This document shows positions 11,101 to 22,789 of a DNA stretch of 38,381 nt, one piece after another. Under the pieces are notes generated by a model that saw nothing but the letters and a program-made list of their open reading frames with translations, ran no database searches and was not told the DNA's origin. Where the stretch lies: NCBI GenBank assembly GCA_013115145.1, contig JAAPAO010000336.1, positions 1-38,381 on the forward strand, read 5' to 3'. The translations under genes were made by a program, and so were the position numbers. This DNA is from Perkinsus chesapeaki. Taxonomy: Eukaryota; Perkinsozoa; Perkinsida; Perkinsidae. The first letter of the stretch is position 1, and every line of letters begins with the position of its first letter.

Positions 11101-14100
11101 ACAACATGAATGAATACTCGAAGTACTTACTTGGAGTTACGCGGATTCAATGCTGCGAAAAGCGCCTCGCTTCTATTTGCATCAAGACCTCTGGGCGGTA
11201 GTCCTTTGCGGGCAACAGACTTCATTAGTAACAACCGAAAGGCAGAAGAAGTCAGCTATTTGTACTGTAAAGTTACAACGATACGCCTCAACTTCTCCTC
11301 CAGAGAACTCGACACCGTTGATCCAGCAGCGCATGAGCAAAGGTCGCAAAGACATCGACTAAATGTAACTTTTGTAAGCATCAAGTGCTACCCTCCCGGA
11401 GTTCTTGAATGGCATGCCGGAGGTTGCCAATTCGTGGCAGCTTGGATGAGTTCGTCACCCGTCAGGACACTTGGACTGGCTTTCGGCCTGCAGGGATGGA
11501 CCCAGTACCGTGCGATGAGTGAAATGGTTTCGATGAATTCACATCGCATAAAAAGTCTGCAGCTACTAGTTATAATATCTACCTAGAACAACTAAGTCAT
11601 CCAAGGTCTAACGATGTTAAACACATAGTTCAAAAACCGTATCCCCTAAAAGCACCGCCAGAATCTTTCACTGATTCCTCTAATGATGTGAATGGTTGTG
11701 CAAGGCGACTACCGCGCCATGGCGATTGGCCGGTACTCAGCGATTCTATGGAAATAGTGGCTCACCTGTTTCGTTCTCTCGGGTCTTTTGCACACAATTT
11801 CTGTCCCCCTCTCGAGCGTCCAGTATCGAGACTAGACTTCGCCCTCAGTATGCGGCGGTAATGACGTCTCATCCCATGTAGTCGCCTGATGCCATAGCGG
11901 TACAGCTGATGTCTCGTAGAGATAACCCACTCAAGCTTCTGATTTATACCCGAGTTCTGGCAGCTGCACGCCTTCGCAAAGGACTTTGCCTGTTTCACGT
12001 CCTCGTTCATGGGGAGCCGACTGACGCGAAAAACGGTTCAATAATGTTAGAAAAGGAATGCAACTTCCTCAGCGGCCGAGGCAGGCTAGAAGCTGAAGAG
12101 TAAACTATCCAGTGGGTCTTGTAGGATTTGATTCAGCTTTCGGTCCGAGTTCACAGGAAGCCTTATTTTTCTTAGACACTCGGATAAAAGCTACGTCGGT
12201 GGAGAGTAATGTGCTTCTCTTCTTTTCGGTATTTTTATCGCCTTACAGTCTCTGTAGTGCAGAGCCTGTATGCCCTCGAGCACTGCTAATGCGTGATGAT
12301 TTTCGGACTGATTTTTCCAATGTGAGCGGCCATGCATTCCACCGCTCCTCAGACATCAATGCGTTTGCGTTACCTCGACCTCGGGAGATGCTCCAGAGCC
12401 TCCTGACCCAGCAGCTCCATGAGCATCTTGAACTCATCGAACGTGACGTATTCAATCTGAGACACTGTGAAGGGGAGCAGGGAACCCGGAAATGGCGACC
12501 TCATCCGATTCCATTTCCTCCTTCAAATACGCAGAATCAACTCCTGCAGAACGCGCCATTCGGAGCATGTCCTGTCGACCGATAACGAACGCGCCGCTTG
12601 TGTCCACTGCCTCGAAGGCCCTGGATGGAAATTATCATGCTCGAATGACCGAAGGATTCACACTAGTTCCCCCTAGGGTGCTGGTTGTGTAATACCTAGT
12701 ATTTCGCAGATTCTATGGCTAATGAACGGTCAGGATTTACATAAGGGACGGTAAACGACAGTGACGATCGACCATTATTTATTAGGAATCACAATAAAAC
12801 CCTTCATGTGGTGAGCAGTAGCTACTAGCACAGTTCGCGGTATTGTTATCATTACATTCTCTCCGCTTTTTCGAGAGCGCCACAGTACTATTCAGCTACC
12901 GCCCAAAGTGTTGCCCTTCCCCTCCTCACCTCAAAAGACAGTCTTCTCCCTTTTTCCTCTCTAATCGAGATGAACACCGACTGCTATCCATATCGAAGTT
13001 GCTCGGGCATACCAAAGAAGGCTATCAGGCTCAGTGCTGCAGTGAAATCGTTTGGAACTTCTAGTCTGATAATCACTTCCGTTCCTGTCTACTCGTTGGA
13101 CCAATAAATCTAGTTGATACTGTAACGTGCGACTTGCTTGCATACAATGCACAATAAACAATTATTATTATTAATTAATAGATTATTATTCATAATCCAC
13201 GGGCGCTGCTCCGTATATATCCGAAGAGCGTTCCACAAAATTTTTCATCTCAAACGCTAAGAACAGCACATCTGTTGCCTTGCGCCGTGAGCGACTTCTA
13301 GAGCCCAACTGACTGAGCCAAAACAGCTTCACAATGCTGCCGGCATCCCTCGGGAACTTTTTCGCAAGACGTTAGCTTATCTACGATAGCTTGTCAGGGA
13401 TGAGTTGTTGACTGTTGTGATCCCCCCAACTGTTATTAAACTCGATTCAGGCCATCGTGTCCAGGCTATCCCGTATCGAACACTGTACTTTCCAGAAGCC
13501 TCCGACCAAGACACATGTGATGTCGACCGTATGATGATGAAGGTGATGAAGCAACTGCCTGAGAAGGTACGCTTTCTTCTTCGGAGGTCCTCCGATCGCG
13601 CAGATAGAGCCTAGTGGTTGCCAGTACGAATATGGTAGTTCCGAGTGTTGCACATCACACGCGCGTACAACTATCTGCTTCGACAATAAGTTGCGGAAAG
13701 TTCTTAATTATAAACTTCGAAGGACAGCAGAAATTCCGTAGAACTCACCAAAACTGGCATCGGTTCCTTCTGAAAATAAACGCGCAAAAGCGGGTGGTAA
13801 AATCTGAGATTCGACATGAGCCATTGCGAACTGCAGAAGAGCAGAAACCCACTCGTTATCCTTGGACGGCAAAATTTGAAACCGCTCCTCCCAGCCATGT
13901 TGCGGAGTCGATAGCCGCGAGTTTGATTCCCGATGAGACCATCGAGATTCTTTCAGCTTGAACGGATCACTCGTGACTAGTCCGTTCGGCGATGGCCAAG
14001 CCGATGATGCCCGTGCATCCGAAGAGTGAGTGGTGGCGGCAAAGTGCTTGCTGCCTGAGAACCAGGAAAGGTAGCGTTTCATATTCCCTTGAGGCCGAGT

Positions 14101-15410
14101 TAAATCCTATTTGGAAATACAAGTCCATAGCCCCTGTAAAATCCCGACAAAACATGCCGGGGGATCTATAGGAGAGCTTCTATATGAGGAGTTGTTCCTT
14201 TGAGAAAGGAATCTTTTCAGATGTCGAAATGTGGGGCTCCGGCATAGACAAAGGTGCCAAATATAGTGGGCCACATAATAGTGCTGGTCTCGCTGCTATG
14301 GAATCCAGTCACACATTTCCTTTTTTGCAGTTTATAACAAACATTAAACGCGTTACGAACTGCAAGTCGCTCGCCGGAGAATCGCTAAGTCGTCTTTGCA
14401 CTATCATCACGTGAACTCCATGACCGTGAGGGGCGCGGCCCACTCCACCCAGCCTCCTCAACATGTGCGATCCTAGAGGCAAACGGGGTCCTTAATGCGG
14501 GGAAACGCAAATTTCAATCAAGTGATGTCCAATCCGAGCGGGAGGGCGAATAAGGGATATGCCAGCAGTGAGCAGATCAGGATTTTATCAGTTACCGAGT
14601 GAGCTGATTGTCGATTGCGTCATGTCCATTGCAATTGAAGCCGATCTGTTACACCTGTGCAGAAGGGTGCTTTATTAGACAAAGAAGTCATCTACCCTTG
14701 AATGAAACTGCGCTCATATCGCTCCTCGCTCTCATCTTCAAGGTAGAGCGGTCTAAAGAAGGTCGTTATATTTGCACTCACTGCTGAATGACCGCAGCAG
14801 TAATACTAGGAACTAGGAGCTATCAACCTAAAGCTGTGAACGCTCACAATTGCACGGGAAATTTCAAGGTTGCGGAGCATACTCGGTCAGCTATCTGTAT
14901 CTTGCCACAGTACGTGGCTAGTAATGCTATAATAGTATTAATTCAATAATAACAATGGTCTTTGAGTCCTAGTGAGTCTCGGGTAAAAACCCATGGTGAA
15001 TAATATTAGCCGGATTAATAGGAAGATGTTTGCCTTCCCTCGGGAAGTACGATGCGAAATATGTCGCAGCTTACCTGTCAAAATACGATCTAAACTGCAT
15101 ACATAGCTCTGAGTTTTGGTTGGAATACAAACAAGTAAGACGATTGTTCCAAAGATACGGAGCAGATTGATTATTCGCTCGGATGCACCTATAGGGTAAC
15201 CTCTATAGGCAACAAGGTTATAGCGCATCTTACCCAAAGGAGCGACTGCAATGGTCGGTCGAGGTAGAGCCTAGGGTACGCAGAAATTCTGATAGAAAAA
15301 CCGTCAAATAACACCGGATTTTGTGGACTAACCTGACGACCTTGCCAGAGTCGCTCTGAGGTGCTCCTGATGAGAGCGCTTGCAATAGCGTTTGTCTTCC
15401 GAAGGAGTAG
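8176..15410 (-). CDS. Large multi-exon protein with EF-hand-like segments, coiled coil and CTFxP motifs
   Basis: Minus-strand exons with matching phases are, from the 5' side: 15410(?)-15333, 15270-15075, 14752-14696, 14054-13749, 13610-13489; then 12620-12500, 12456-12374; about 11900-11766; 11358-11266, 11219-11131; 10789-10725, 10670-10425, 10308-10170, 10124-10004; then about 9283-9027, 8963-8916, 8870-8798, 8750-8659, 8628-8515, 8434-8382 and 8261-8176 (stop). Gaps near 13.45-12.65, 12.3-11.4, 11.1-10.8 and 9.9-9.3 kb hide exons I could not place, so two genes cannot be excluded. Exons 12620-12374 give an EF-hand-like unit (FEAVDTSGAFVIGRQDML, then IEYVTFDEFKML). A second follows SEDQADLLRK as NRRGEIDRHSFIKA. 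Exon 10124-10004 is a Lys/Glu/Arg coiled coil ending ECTF, and exon 9283-9027 ends in ECTFQPNID. A calcium-responsive structural or cytoskeletal role is a guess. No ATG start was identified. Confidence 0.62.
9823..9843. repeat. Perfect palindrome GGTGACAGTC-A-GACTGTCACC
   Basis: The 10-bp arms surround one central base. It lies in an unresolved, probably intronic, part of the minus-strand EF-hand gene. Confidence 0.8.
9963..9987. repeat. Inverted repeat, 10-bp arms
   Basis: AAGTTTGATA and TATCAAACTT are separated by five bases. It begins about 15 bases downstream of the predicted minus-strand splice donor at 10003, so in the transcript it would fold inside that intron. Confidence 0.75.
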
Positions 15411-16303
15411 CTACTAGTGACAAAGACCGGGACATAAAGCGTCTTAAAGACTCAAATCTTCAGATGCATGATAGATCGATTAAGTACATATATTATACTA
15501 TATTATTGATATACTGTAGATGCCTATATTATACTATATTATTGATATACTGTAGATGCCTATATTATATTTTACTGGTACTCAAGCCTACCATTAATGA
15601 TCCATTACCGGTAGGCTTTGTTATCAGTATATATATTGTACACTACTTCGATTGTTATACTTCAACTGTTACTAATAAATATATAGTACGTACTACTGTT
15701 ACACTGAACTATTGCACGATTACCGTCATACTATTATGGCTTTGAATCGATCTCTTTAGCAATTCTGAGAGTCGATAACCGACCGAAGGATCGCCCCACA
15801 CTAATGAATCACTTCTGAAAGCCACAAGTGATTTCAGTATCGCCTTTACGGGAACAATGCGAGTCCACATAGAGCTTCAAATTCTACTTTTCAACTCAGC
15901 CGCTATCTATCCCAACAGGAGGGGCCGGCAGGGATCTACCCTATATCAATAGTCCGAGCATTTTTCCAGCTGGCCTGCTTACGGTGCAAACGGAAGCACA
16001 AGCCTTGCCCATTTGATACTGCTAGTCAATTCCGAACTTGGTGTAAAAATAAAGATTCTATTAAATCACTCCCAAACCAGCTTACACAGCAAGCCGGCTT
16101 TTCAAAGGGAACTGCTAAAAAGCAATTTAGCAAGTGAGAGCAGGTTTTCCGTTTGCCGAAATCAAGGAAAAATGAACACTTCGGGTAAGTCATTTTGGGG
16201 CGTGCCTCTAAAGACTTGCTTTTTTCCTGCATTACATGCAGCTAGGCATTTTCTGTAATGGAGCGCAAGACAGCCTGAAACTAACCGCAAAATTGTCGTC
16301 TCA
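15411..16303. other. Divergent intergenic region between the EF-hand and kinase genes
   Basis: The region is AT-rich near 15.48-15.74 kb, with a tandem repeat (separate entry). It also has two small hairpins: AAGCCTACC paired with GGTAGGCTT near 15.58-15.62 kb, and AATCACTT paired with AAGTGATT near 15.81-15.83 kb. The start regions of both flanking genes must lie here or close by. No core promoter motif is clear. Confidence 0.5.
15489..15569. repeat. 36-bp AT-rich tandem repeat, two copies plus a part
   Basis: Two identical 36-base units (15489-15524 and 15525-15560), each beginning TATATTATAC and ending GTAGATGCC, are followed by the first nine bases of a third. A related TATA-rich string occurs near 32.15 kb. 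Confidence 0.9.
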
Positions 16304-19300
16304 ATGTCTCATAGAACAAAGTCGGCCCTCGAAGGGACAGAAAGATTGTGTTTGAGGTATGCTTGGAGCGAAAGATACGAATTAGGTCAAGTTTGTTGCA
16401 GGTACGAGGAGACTGGTGATATCATTTACGGCCAAGGATTCACATGTGTCGTTACGTTGGCCAAGGATAAGTTAACTCGGAAAGTAACTGACAGCTTGCG
16501 GACTCGTCAACCAACGAGTCCACGTTGTGCTTGAAATAGGAATCCGATTCAGGGTATCACAACTGGCGTACTGGACACAAAGTCATTGTTTTAGTAGGCT
16601 AATCTTTGCTGTTGTTAACCGTACGTCTTGTCAACCTTCTACCGTTAATAAAATACTTCTCTGAATGGAAATATGTATCTCTATCCCCATTTAACGGGTC
16701 CTTTACAGTGCACTCGAGCAGGTGGTTGCCGAAATGTTTACATTCATCTTTACCGTGTCGGTGACATTTTCGGCTTGCTCTATGAGTTCTTTGAAGATGC
16801 GCGTTCTCCCGTCACCGTGTATTTTGGTGTTGCTCTTCAGGAAGTAGCTGTGAAGGCCATTCTTAAATCCAAGTTGTACAGTCCAGTCGAGCTTGAACGT
16901 GCCGAGTAATACTTTTCCACTGTTGAATGACACCAGGCCCTTTCTGGGGGGGGGGGCAAAGAGCGGTCGTCGTTAGGCCATGTCTGGTAACGGACCACGG
17001 CAACTCACATTAAGATACTTGTAAAAATGAATCTCAATAATCTCATGAAATCTGTATAGCGAGTGATGTGGTAATTTCATTGCGTGTTCTTGTATGTTCT
17101 TGCTCGCCAACGTTAACGAGCAAACACTGTTGCTAGTAGTACTGTCCTATCAGAATACAGCAACTAGGGATTAGGTATCATTTAAGGGTACCGTGGTGAA
17201 GGCTGACTGATTTGGCTCGGGTTTTAGGGCAGAAGTTGCCTGGCATTCTGGTCTGTTTCATCCGTATATTTTACCGGTGCTTGATACGGAGGAGACAGCG
17301 AAGAGTTTGGTGCTTGTGATGCCATATGGTAGATTAATAACTTAATTATTGCCGTTCTAATCTCTGTCGTAGCTCCCATGGGAGATCTGTATCATTTGAC
17401 TAAGTGCGCTACTTCACCTGAACTAGCTGTACGAAACTGTATGAGCCAGGTAAATGCAGGGTGCCGGGATTGAACCCGGGACCTTTTGATGTTGGTCCTC
17501 AGTTGGTCAGTGCCCTTGATTATCTGCACCGTAAAGGTCTTGTACATGGGGATATCAAGCCGGTAGTAGCGGGAGAACGCATCAGGCCTTCTGAGGGCGT
17601 CTAACCGGTGGAAATAACATCCGAAATTTCTACGGTGATTGTTGTGGAATATGTCAACTGGTGTATATTTATGATTTTAACAATATACTTACTACACTTA
17701 CTACTTACTACTTTTAACATACCCGACTTTAACAATATAGATTCCTGACATAAAACATAAAGGTAAATGTTGAACTTCAGACAGTAAAATAGTATTTGTA
17801 AAAATACGTTATATATAGTGCATAATGTAGAGCGTATGGTCCAGTCGAATGTGTGGATGTGTGCATATATACGTAGTAAACGTTATAGTGTAGGTTAGTG
17901 AAGCTAGTTAAAGGTAATAGTAAAGTTGAGAATGTAGTAAAGCATAGGAAAATATTATGTGTAGGACAACACAATGCATAATGTAGCGAGTATGGTCTAG
18001 TCGGATATGTGGAAGGGCGGATGGAACTTGTTTATTATGGAACATTATCAAGGGATCTCGTTTGCTGCTGGTTGTCTTAGACAGTTCTGTCCCGCAAAAG
18101 CCAACACAAAAATATTGCACGCATGCGTCAACTTCCGTTCTGTTAATTTATTCTGCACACAAGGCCGCCGAGTTGCTTTCTGTATTCCAGCACAATGTTT
18201 TGGTGTACGAACGGCAGGGCCGGTTGATTGTACAACTGTGCGATTTCGGCTTCACAGAACCGGTCCGAGAGGACACCCAGAAGATTACCTTCACCACTCT
18301 CCGAGGTTCGTAAAAGCTGCTACGCTCCGCCATTTTTTGGAAGGCACGTCCGGCTATTTCGCTCCGGAACAGTTGGCCAAGAAAAGTTACGACGGTGCGG
18401 TCGACATGTTCGCCCTCGGCATCACAGCCTTCACTATGTTATGTGTATGGAGGACTGCTTCGCTCCGCTAGAAACTGCGGCATTTTTCGCAGGGATATGA
18501 GCCTTTTTATCCACTGAACGTATTTCATGAACCTATCGAGTTTAATGACGATTGTTGGAGTGGTATTAGCGATGATGCTAAAGATTTCTTGCGGAGGTAT
18601 CGAGGGGGACTGGGCGGCTGGGGGGCGGGGGAACTGGGTTATACGTATGAGTCGATTCTGTATACGTTAAACAGTTGGTGGCTAGTTGATTAAAATAAAT
18701 GATTGACGAGAAGTGCATTTGTCTTATGTTGGAAGATTCTTTGAATATATATTATGGAATCTGTTAGGCAAAGTCGTCAACGAACGTAGATGCCATTCTA
18801 TGTTCACTTTCAATGCCGTACGTATGAGCCTTGATAAAATCTGCAGGAGTACAGGGGACATATCATATGCTTTCCACGAGCTGCATTTGAAGGGGATAAC
18901 AATATATAATCATTATATTATAATGTCTACTTCTACTAGTAGAATGATTAGATATCGTCCATATATCCTATTCCCATAAGGGGGAAAGGGTCGAGGGATG
19001 AAGAGGGAACCGGCTTAATAGGCAGTACAGACTTGCAGTGCACTACAGTGATTATTGTGGAGGAATTGTTGGTGATGTGGGTAGGTGTGCGTGATAGGTG
19101 TCTCAAGCTGGACCCTACGGAAAGGTTGTCTGCTGGTGAAGCTCTCAGGCATCCTTGGCTAGATTTAACCACTCAATTGGTAGGGGTGGGTTGCGCGCAT
19201 TTACTGGGATGGGCGTTGTTCAGCCGTGTGGAGCTGACGCGGATCTCGCACTAGATTTCTGGCATGCCGCTGAAGCAGCGGCAGAGGGCCTTGATTTGAA

Positions 19301-19349
19301 CCTCAATGATTGGCAAGTAGCTCCCAGCCCGCGGACCAAAGCACGGTGA
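16304..19349 (+). CDS. Serine/threonine protein kinase, CAMK-like, ten exons (336 aa)
   Basis: Exons 16304-16483, 16841-16905, 17228-17328, 17373-17449, 17503-17562, 18191-18305, 18344-18444, 18493-18596, 19098-19179 and 19224-19349 join in frame to exactly 337 codons with GT-AG introns throughout. The nucleotide loop is YGQGFTCVV (G43, G45, V50), the ATP lysine is in KEVAVK (K65), and the catalytic loop is HGDIKPHN (D158, N163) with Gly where most kinases have the HRD arginine. Then follow DFG (D179), a TSGYFAPE activation segment (APE 206-208), CGYEPFYP, and a C-lobe end DPTERLSAGEALRHPWL. The family phosphorylates Ser/Thr; the TSGYFAPE and FLRRCL.LDP.ER layout is closest to CaMK-type kinases. 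No EF-hands or transit signals are seen, only a 42-residue acidic tail. The last exon could instead splice at the donor-like GTGAGA at 19346. HGD makes it a non-RD kinase, which usually does not need activation-loop phosphorylation. Confidence 0.88.
17460..17483 (-). other. tRNA T-arm/B-box-like sequence inside kinase intron 4
   Basis: Read on the minus strand, 17483-17460 gives GGTCCCGGGTTCAATCCCGG plus CACC, and includes the B-box core GGTTCAATCC. The loop is one base short of a standard T-arm, and no matching D-arm, anticodon arm or acceptor is seen upstream. It is therefore a tRNA-derived fragment or chance, not a tRNA gene. It occupies nearly half of a 53-bp intron (17450-17502). Confidence 0.45.
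18306..18343 (+). repeat. Kinase intron 6, resembling intron 7
   Basis: This 38-bp intron carries CTGCTACGCTCCGC followed by CATTTTTT and the acceptor AAG. Intron 7 (18445-18492) carries CTGCTTCGCTCCGC, then 12 extra bases, then CATTTTT and the acceptor CAG. A third copy of the core lies outside the gene at 19965-19982. Confidence 0.7.
18445..18492 (+). repeat. Kinase intron 7, similar to intron 6
   Basis: This 48-bp intron shares the core and tail of intron 6. The sequence CTGCTTCGCTCCGCTA is repeated exactly in reverse at 19967-19982. Confidence 0.7.
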
Positions 19350-19648
19350 GAACTGCTGATATTTTCATGCACTGTATGAGGAGGAGTTATCGGACATGCA
19401 ATGCTGTTGTTGGAAGGGGAGTGTGGGCGGACAAAGGGGAAATTAGCTTTAGCTGGTGCGATTGATTGGTGCTGATGATGAACGTAGATACGACGCTTTA
19501 CGCTTTGAACGAGGAGCTTCTATGACATGTTAGTGCGTTACGTATTATAATAAGGCTGAATTAAATATTAGTAAAAAATGATACTATTATTATTTTTCTA
19601 TTGTTCATGTTTGTGTGTGATATCATCGGGTTACATTCTTGTGTGCAG

Positions 19649-19771
19649 CTTTTACCAAAGTCTTTTCGATCGAACATGGATGGTGAAACGGTTGATCGAT
19701 TTGGACATGCCAGATTCACATGTCTAATCACACGTTATAATAAGATGTATGCTGATCCGTTAAATTTTTGA
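19649..19771 (+). other. Possible terminal exon or gene fragment (41 codons)
   Basis: After an acceptor (gtgtgcag), the frame reads through DGETVDRFGHARFT and RYNKMYADP to TGA at 19769-19771. A diverged copy of the GKCETADRF type occurs at about 29.0 kb in DNA sharing GTGAAACGGYTGATCGATTTG. The upstream exon is unknown. Confidence 0.35.
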
Positions 19772-19964
19772 GCTACTTCAAATTCGCTTGAAGTTGTCTT
19801 ACTTTTGATACTGGGAGGGTTGATAGTATGAGTCTTTGAAAACTGAAGTCCAACAACAAACGGCTGTTGTCAGTTACCCTGACGGGCTGAGCTTATGTGG
19901 AGATCTTGCCGCTGGTCCTAGTCCTCTAGGTCACACTGATAAGGATCCTCTTTTACTGCTCAAA

Positions 19965-19982
19965 CGTAGCGGAGCGAAGCAG
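19965..19982 (-). repeat. Intergenic copy of the kinase intron 6/7 core
   Basis: The minus strand reads CTGCTTCGCTCCGCTACG. It matches intron 7 over 16 bases and intron 6 over 13 of 14. Confidence 0.75.
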
Positions 19983-20077
19983 CAAGTTTTGGCCGGCGGC
20001 CAACGATAATTGTAATCCTTTCATATCTATTGTCACAACGAACGCGTGATGTGTTCTCAAAAATGCGACCAGAATTC

Positions 20078-20341
20078 TCATTTGACACTGGTCATAAGAA
20101 GCTGTCGTTTGTGATAAGTTGCGTAGTCGTGCTCCCCTTTACTTGAGCTTTTGTACAGATTTGATGTACCCAATAGAATCGTTACTAAGTTAACAACATT
20201 GTAAGATATTTGATCAGCAATCCCAACGAAGGCGACTTGGCTCGCTCTGCTGGGGCACATCGTCCCTACGGCAAAAGGCTTCTCGCCGCTGCCTCTTTGT
20301 ATACAGTACATACGTGGTTTTGTCGCAGCGACGGTCCCCAC
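20078..20341 (-). other. Possible minus-strand exon, transmembrane-like
   Basis: The frame contains SQVAFVGIADQISYN followed by VVNLVTILLGTSNLY, a hydrophobic stretch that could be part of a transporter. A competing plus-strand frame (20210-20497) is also open, and no phase-matched neighbour exon was found. Confidence 0.25.
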
Positions 20342-22741
20342 AGTTGGTGTCGTTGGGCGATGATGATTGTGATAGCTAAACTGTTTTCACTATCTTATAT
20401 TACTCTCATATTATTCTGCGGTATGCTCGAATGTGATGATGATCTCCGAGGTAGATCGCCACTGAGGACGGTTATGTTGAAAATGATTGGAGCTTGAGCA
20501 GGAGTGTTGCGTTGTTTGTCGGTGCTGGTGGTTCACAGCGATGAGATATCCAGTAGAGCCCAAATGGTGCCAAAAATAAGGACTAGCGATTACGATACGC
20601 CGCCTGGAGCGATGTAGAGTGCGGCGCAGTTGACGTGTGCAACGTTTTACGACAGTCGGGCGGAATCTAGGTATACAGTGTGTTGAACACGATCCACAAC
20701 GGGCTCAGAAAATCGCACGTTTAATGGTCAGAGTAGTAATGTTCGAAGGTTGTCTTTCCGATGCCCGGCAATGCTGCTGCTTCAATCCATAGTTGCTGCC
20801 CATTGGAGACGATACCTACTGATGTTCTTAATCTTGTAATAAGGGATACACGTCACTGCTAGGGGGCGAGTGTTGTTTATTCTATCCCCCGGTGACAACT
20901 TCATCACTACTGAGAAATTGCTTGTATGAATAAAGCGGCCTAAATTTGGCGTGAAGGAAAACTGTGACGAGTCTGTGAGCCTGTAATCTGAAAAGTTAGT
21001 ATCCTTCGCAGAAGGGTCGAGAGCTTGTCACTTTCGCAAATCGAAGATACTTTTTGTGCGCTTCGGAACTAGTAGACCTACAGGATGATATTGAATATTG
21101 CAGGATTAACTTTTTCATTGAAGTATAATTCCTTCAGCGTCTGACTCTTGTCCTAACATGCTGGAATCCCACGAACGGTCTTGGTTTTAGATTATGCGGT
21201 TTCTATCTGTGCGGGATTTGGGATGGGCGCTTCCGCTCACCAGCACTGGCATGCACGCCATATGCAGCAGAATGACGCCCTTTATCTGGTCCGAAACTAC
21301 GTATACTAGTATAATGGAAACTGGATCAGATGAAGGTGCTTCATATAAGGTGATTAACATGGCAGCCGAGAGATCTTTTTGCGGACATAGTATACGTACG
21401 AAACGCTTTATAAATTGGTCACATTCCGACCGTTACGATGAATACCCGTAGATCGGCAGTCAAAGTTATTCAGAGTACGGAATCGCGGTGTGGTTCTCAG
21501 CGCGGGAGACATCTCGACGGGCTTTTCTGGAAGACGAGATGCCAAGAAAGTGAGCAGGGTATCGGCCATATCATATCACAGGAGTGTCACTAATACGACG
21601 TTGGATTCTTTAAGACACGAAGCGGTCGAATGTGTTTTGAGATTTTCGTTAAACATCACTTTTACGGATTCTATTTTCTCAGCTCAAAGTAAATGCCGAG
21701 CAATTGCTAGTTTTGTGAACAGTCGTTCGAGAAAATGCTTCTGCGGTAGATTCTAGTTGTCGCAATTCAGTACTTACCGATGCACCGACGAGACTCATTG
21801 GCCGGATAGAGCCGGGGTGTCATGAAGATGAAGTTTTATGCGTGGCAATGTGTCATACCGGACCTCCGGGACATACGATAGTGGCCACGGTCTGTAGGTA
21901 AGCGGAGGGAAAGCTTGCTGCCACCCGCTAGGGAGCGGTGAATTTTATTGGCTCATTTTGGGGCTCATGCCGACGGTTGCCGTTCAATCTTCAGCATTCT
22001 TTGGGTATTCGGTAATACCGAATCGGTATGAGCCACCGGTTACCATGCGTGTGATCCGTGGGAGTGCAGAATACCAGCTGGGCATTCGTCCCAATCGCTT
22101 TGCTGAAGAATAGTTATGTTTCCGGTGGTAAGTTACCACGCAGAGGTTCGGCTTGATAAAGCAGGATCCGCACAAGATGATTCTTATCTTGTTCCAAGAG
22201 AACTGTAGCCACAGGTCGTTGTGGTCTAGTATAATTTGTACTTCTGGAGCCTCGTTTTCTTCTGTATCATTTGGAAGAGGCTCAAGTAACTGGCGTAGTC
22301 AGGGTTGGACTTCCCATAATGCAATTCAATCCCACAGCCCCATTCCGAACCGCCCATATACGGCTGTTTGCACAGTCTTTCTCTCCTTTGCACCATGGAA
22401 ATTCCACGTGTCTCATGTGGAAGCACACTTGTCATCATAGTGATGACATCACTTGGGTTGGGAATGCCTTGTGGAGGGTTTCGAAAAACCGTTTTTCAAG
22501 TAATAGGCTCACATTAATCTCCGGTATTTCTTACTGTGGGTGCATAACAAAACCCGCCAGCCCAGGGTTCGTGCTGGAAGCAGATGTTGTAATTGATTAG
22601 GATAAAAATTGTTTCAAACACGATGACATGGATGATCCACTTGACGGCAATATAGCTAATGGGCTTCACTTCACCAAATTATTTATTGACGATAAAGCTT
22701 AGTTACTTGCTGGAGAGACTTCGACCTACTCGCACTAAAAT

Positions 22742-22789
22742 CAGCCTGTCGTAGAGACAGGCTGAACATAACGACGGTGTCGTTATGTT
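22742..22789. repeat. Two back-to-back perfect hairpins (9-bp and 11-bp arms)
   Basis: CAGCCTGTC-gtaga-GACAGGCTG (22742-22764) is followed immediately by AACATAACGAC-ggt-GTCGTTATGTT (22765-22789). There is no gap between the two stem-loops. Confidence 0.9.

Noticed and set aside
11110-11586. 158-codon plus-strand open frame
   Set aside because: It overlaps two well-spliced minus-strand exons (11131-11219 and 11266-11358) and has no protein character of its own.
12112-12585. 157-codon plus-strand open frame
   Set aside because: The minus strand here carries an EF-hand-like exon pair with exact phase and GT-AG borders; the plus frame is its shadow.
13614-13961. Plus-strand frame ending in ETIEILSA, and the plus frame 13405-13614
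   Set aside because: Both look protein-like, but the minus strand has a GTGAGT donor and phase-matched exons 14054-13749 and 13610-13489 across the same bases.
16946-16956. G-run as a functional G-rich element
   Set aside because: A single run of G in an intron without further G-runs cannot form a quadruplex alone, and run length is prone to sequencing error.
17471-17483. Complete tRNA gene in the kinase intron
   Set aside because: Only a T-arm-like part is present; there is no acceptor, D-arm or anticodon arm, and the T-loop is a base short.
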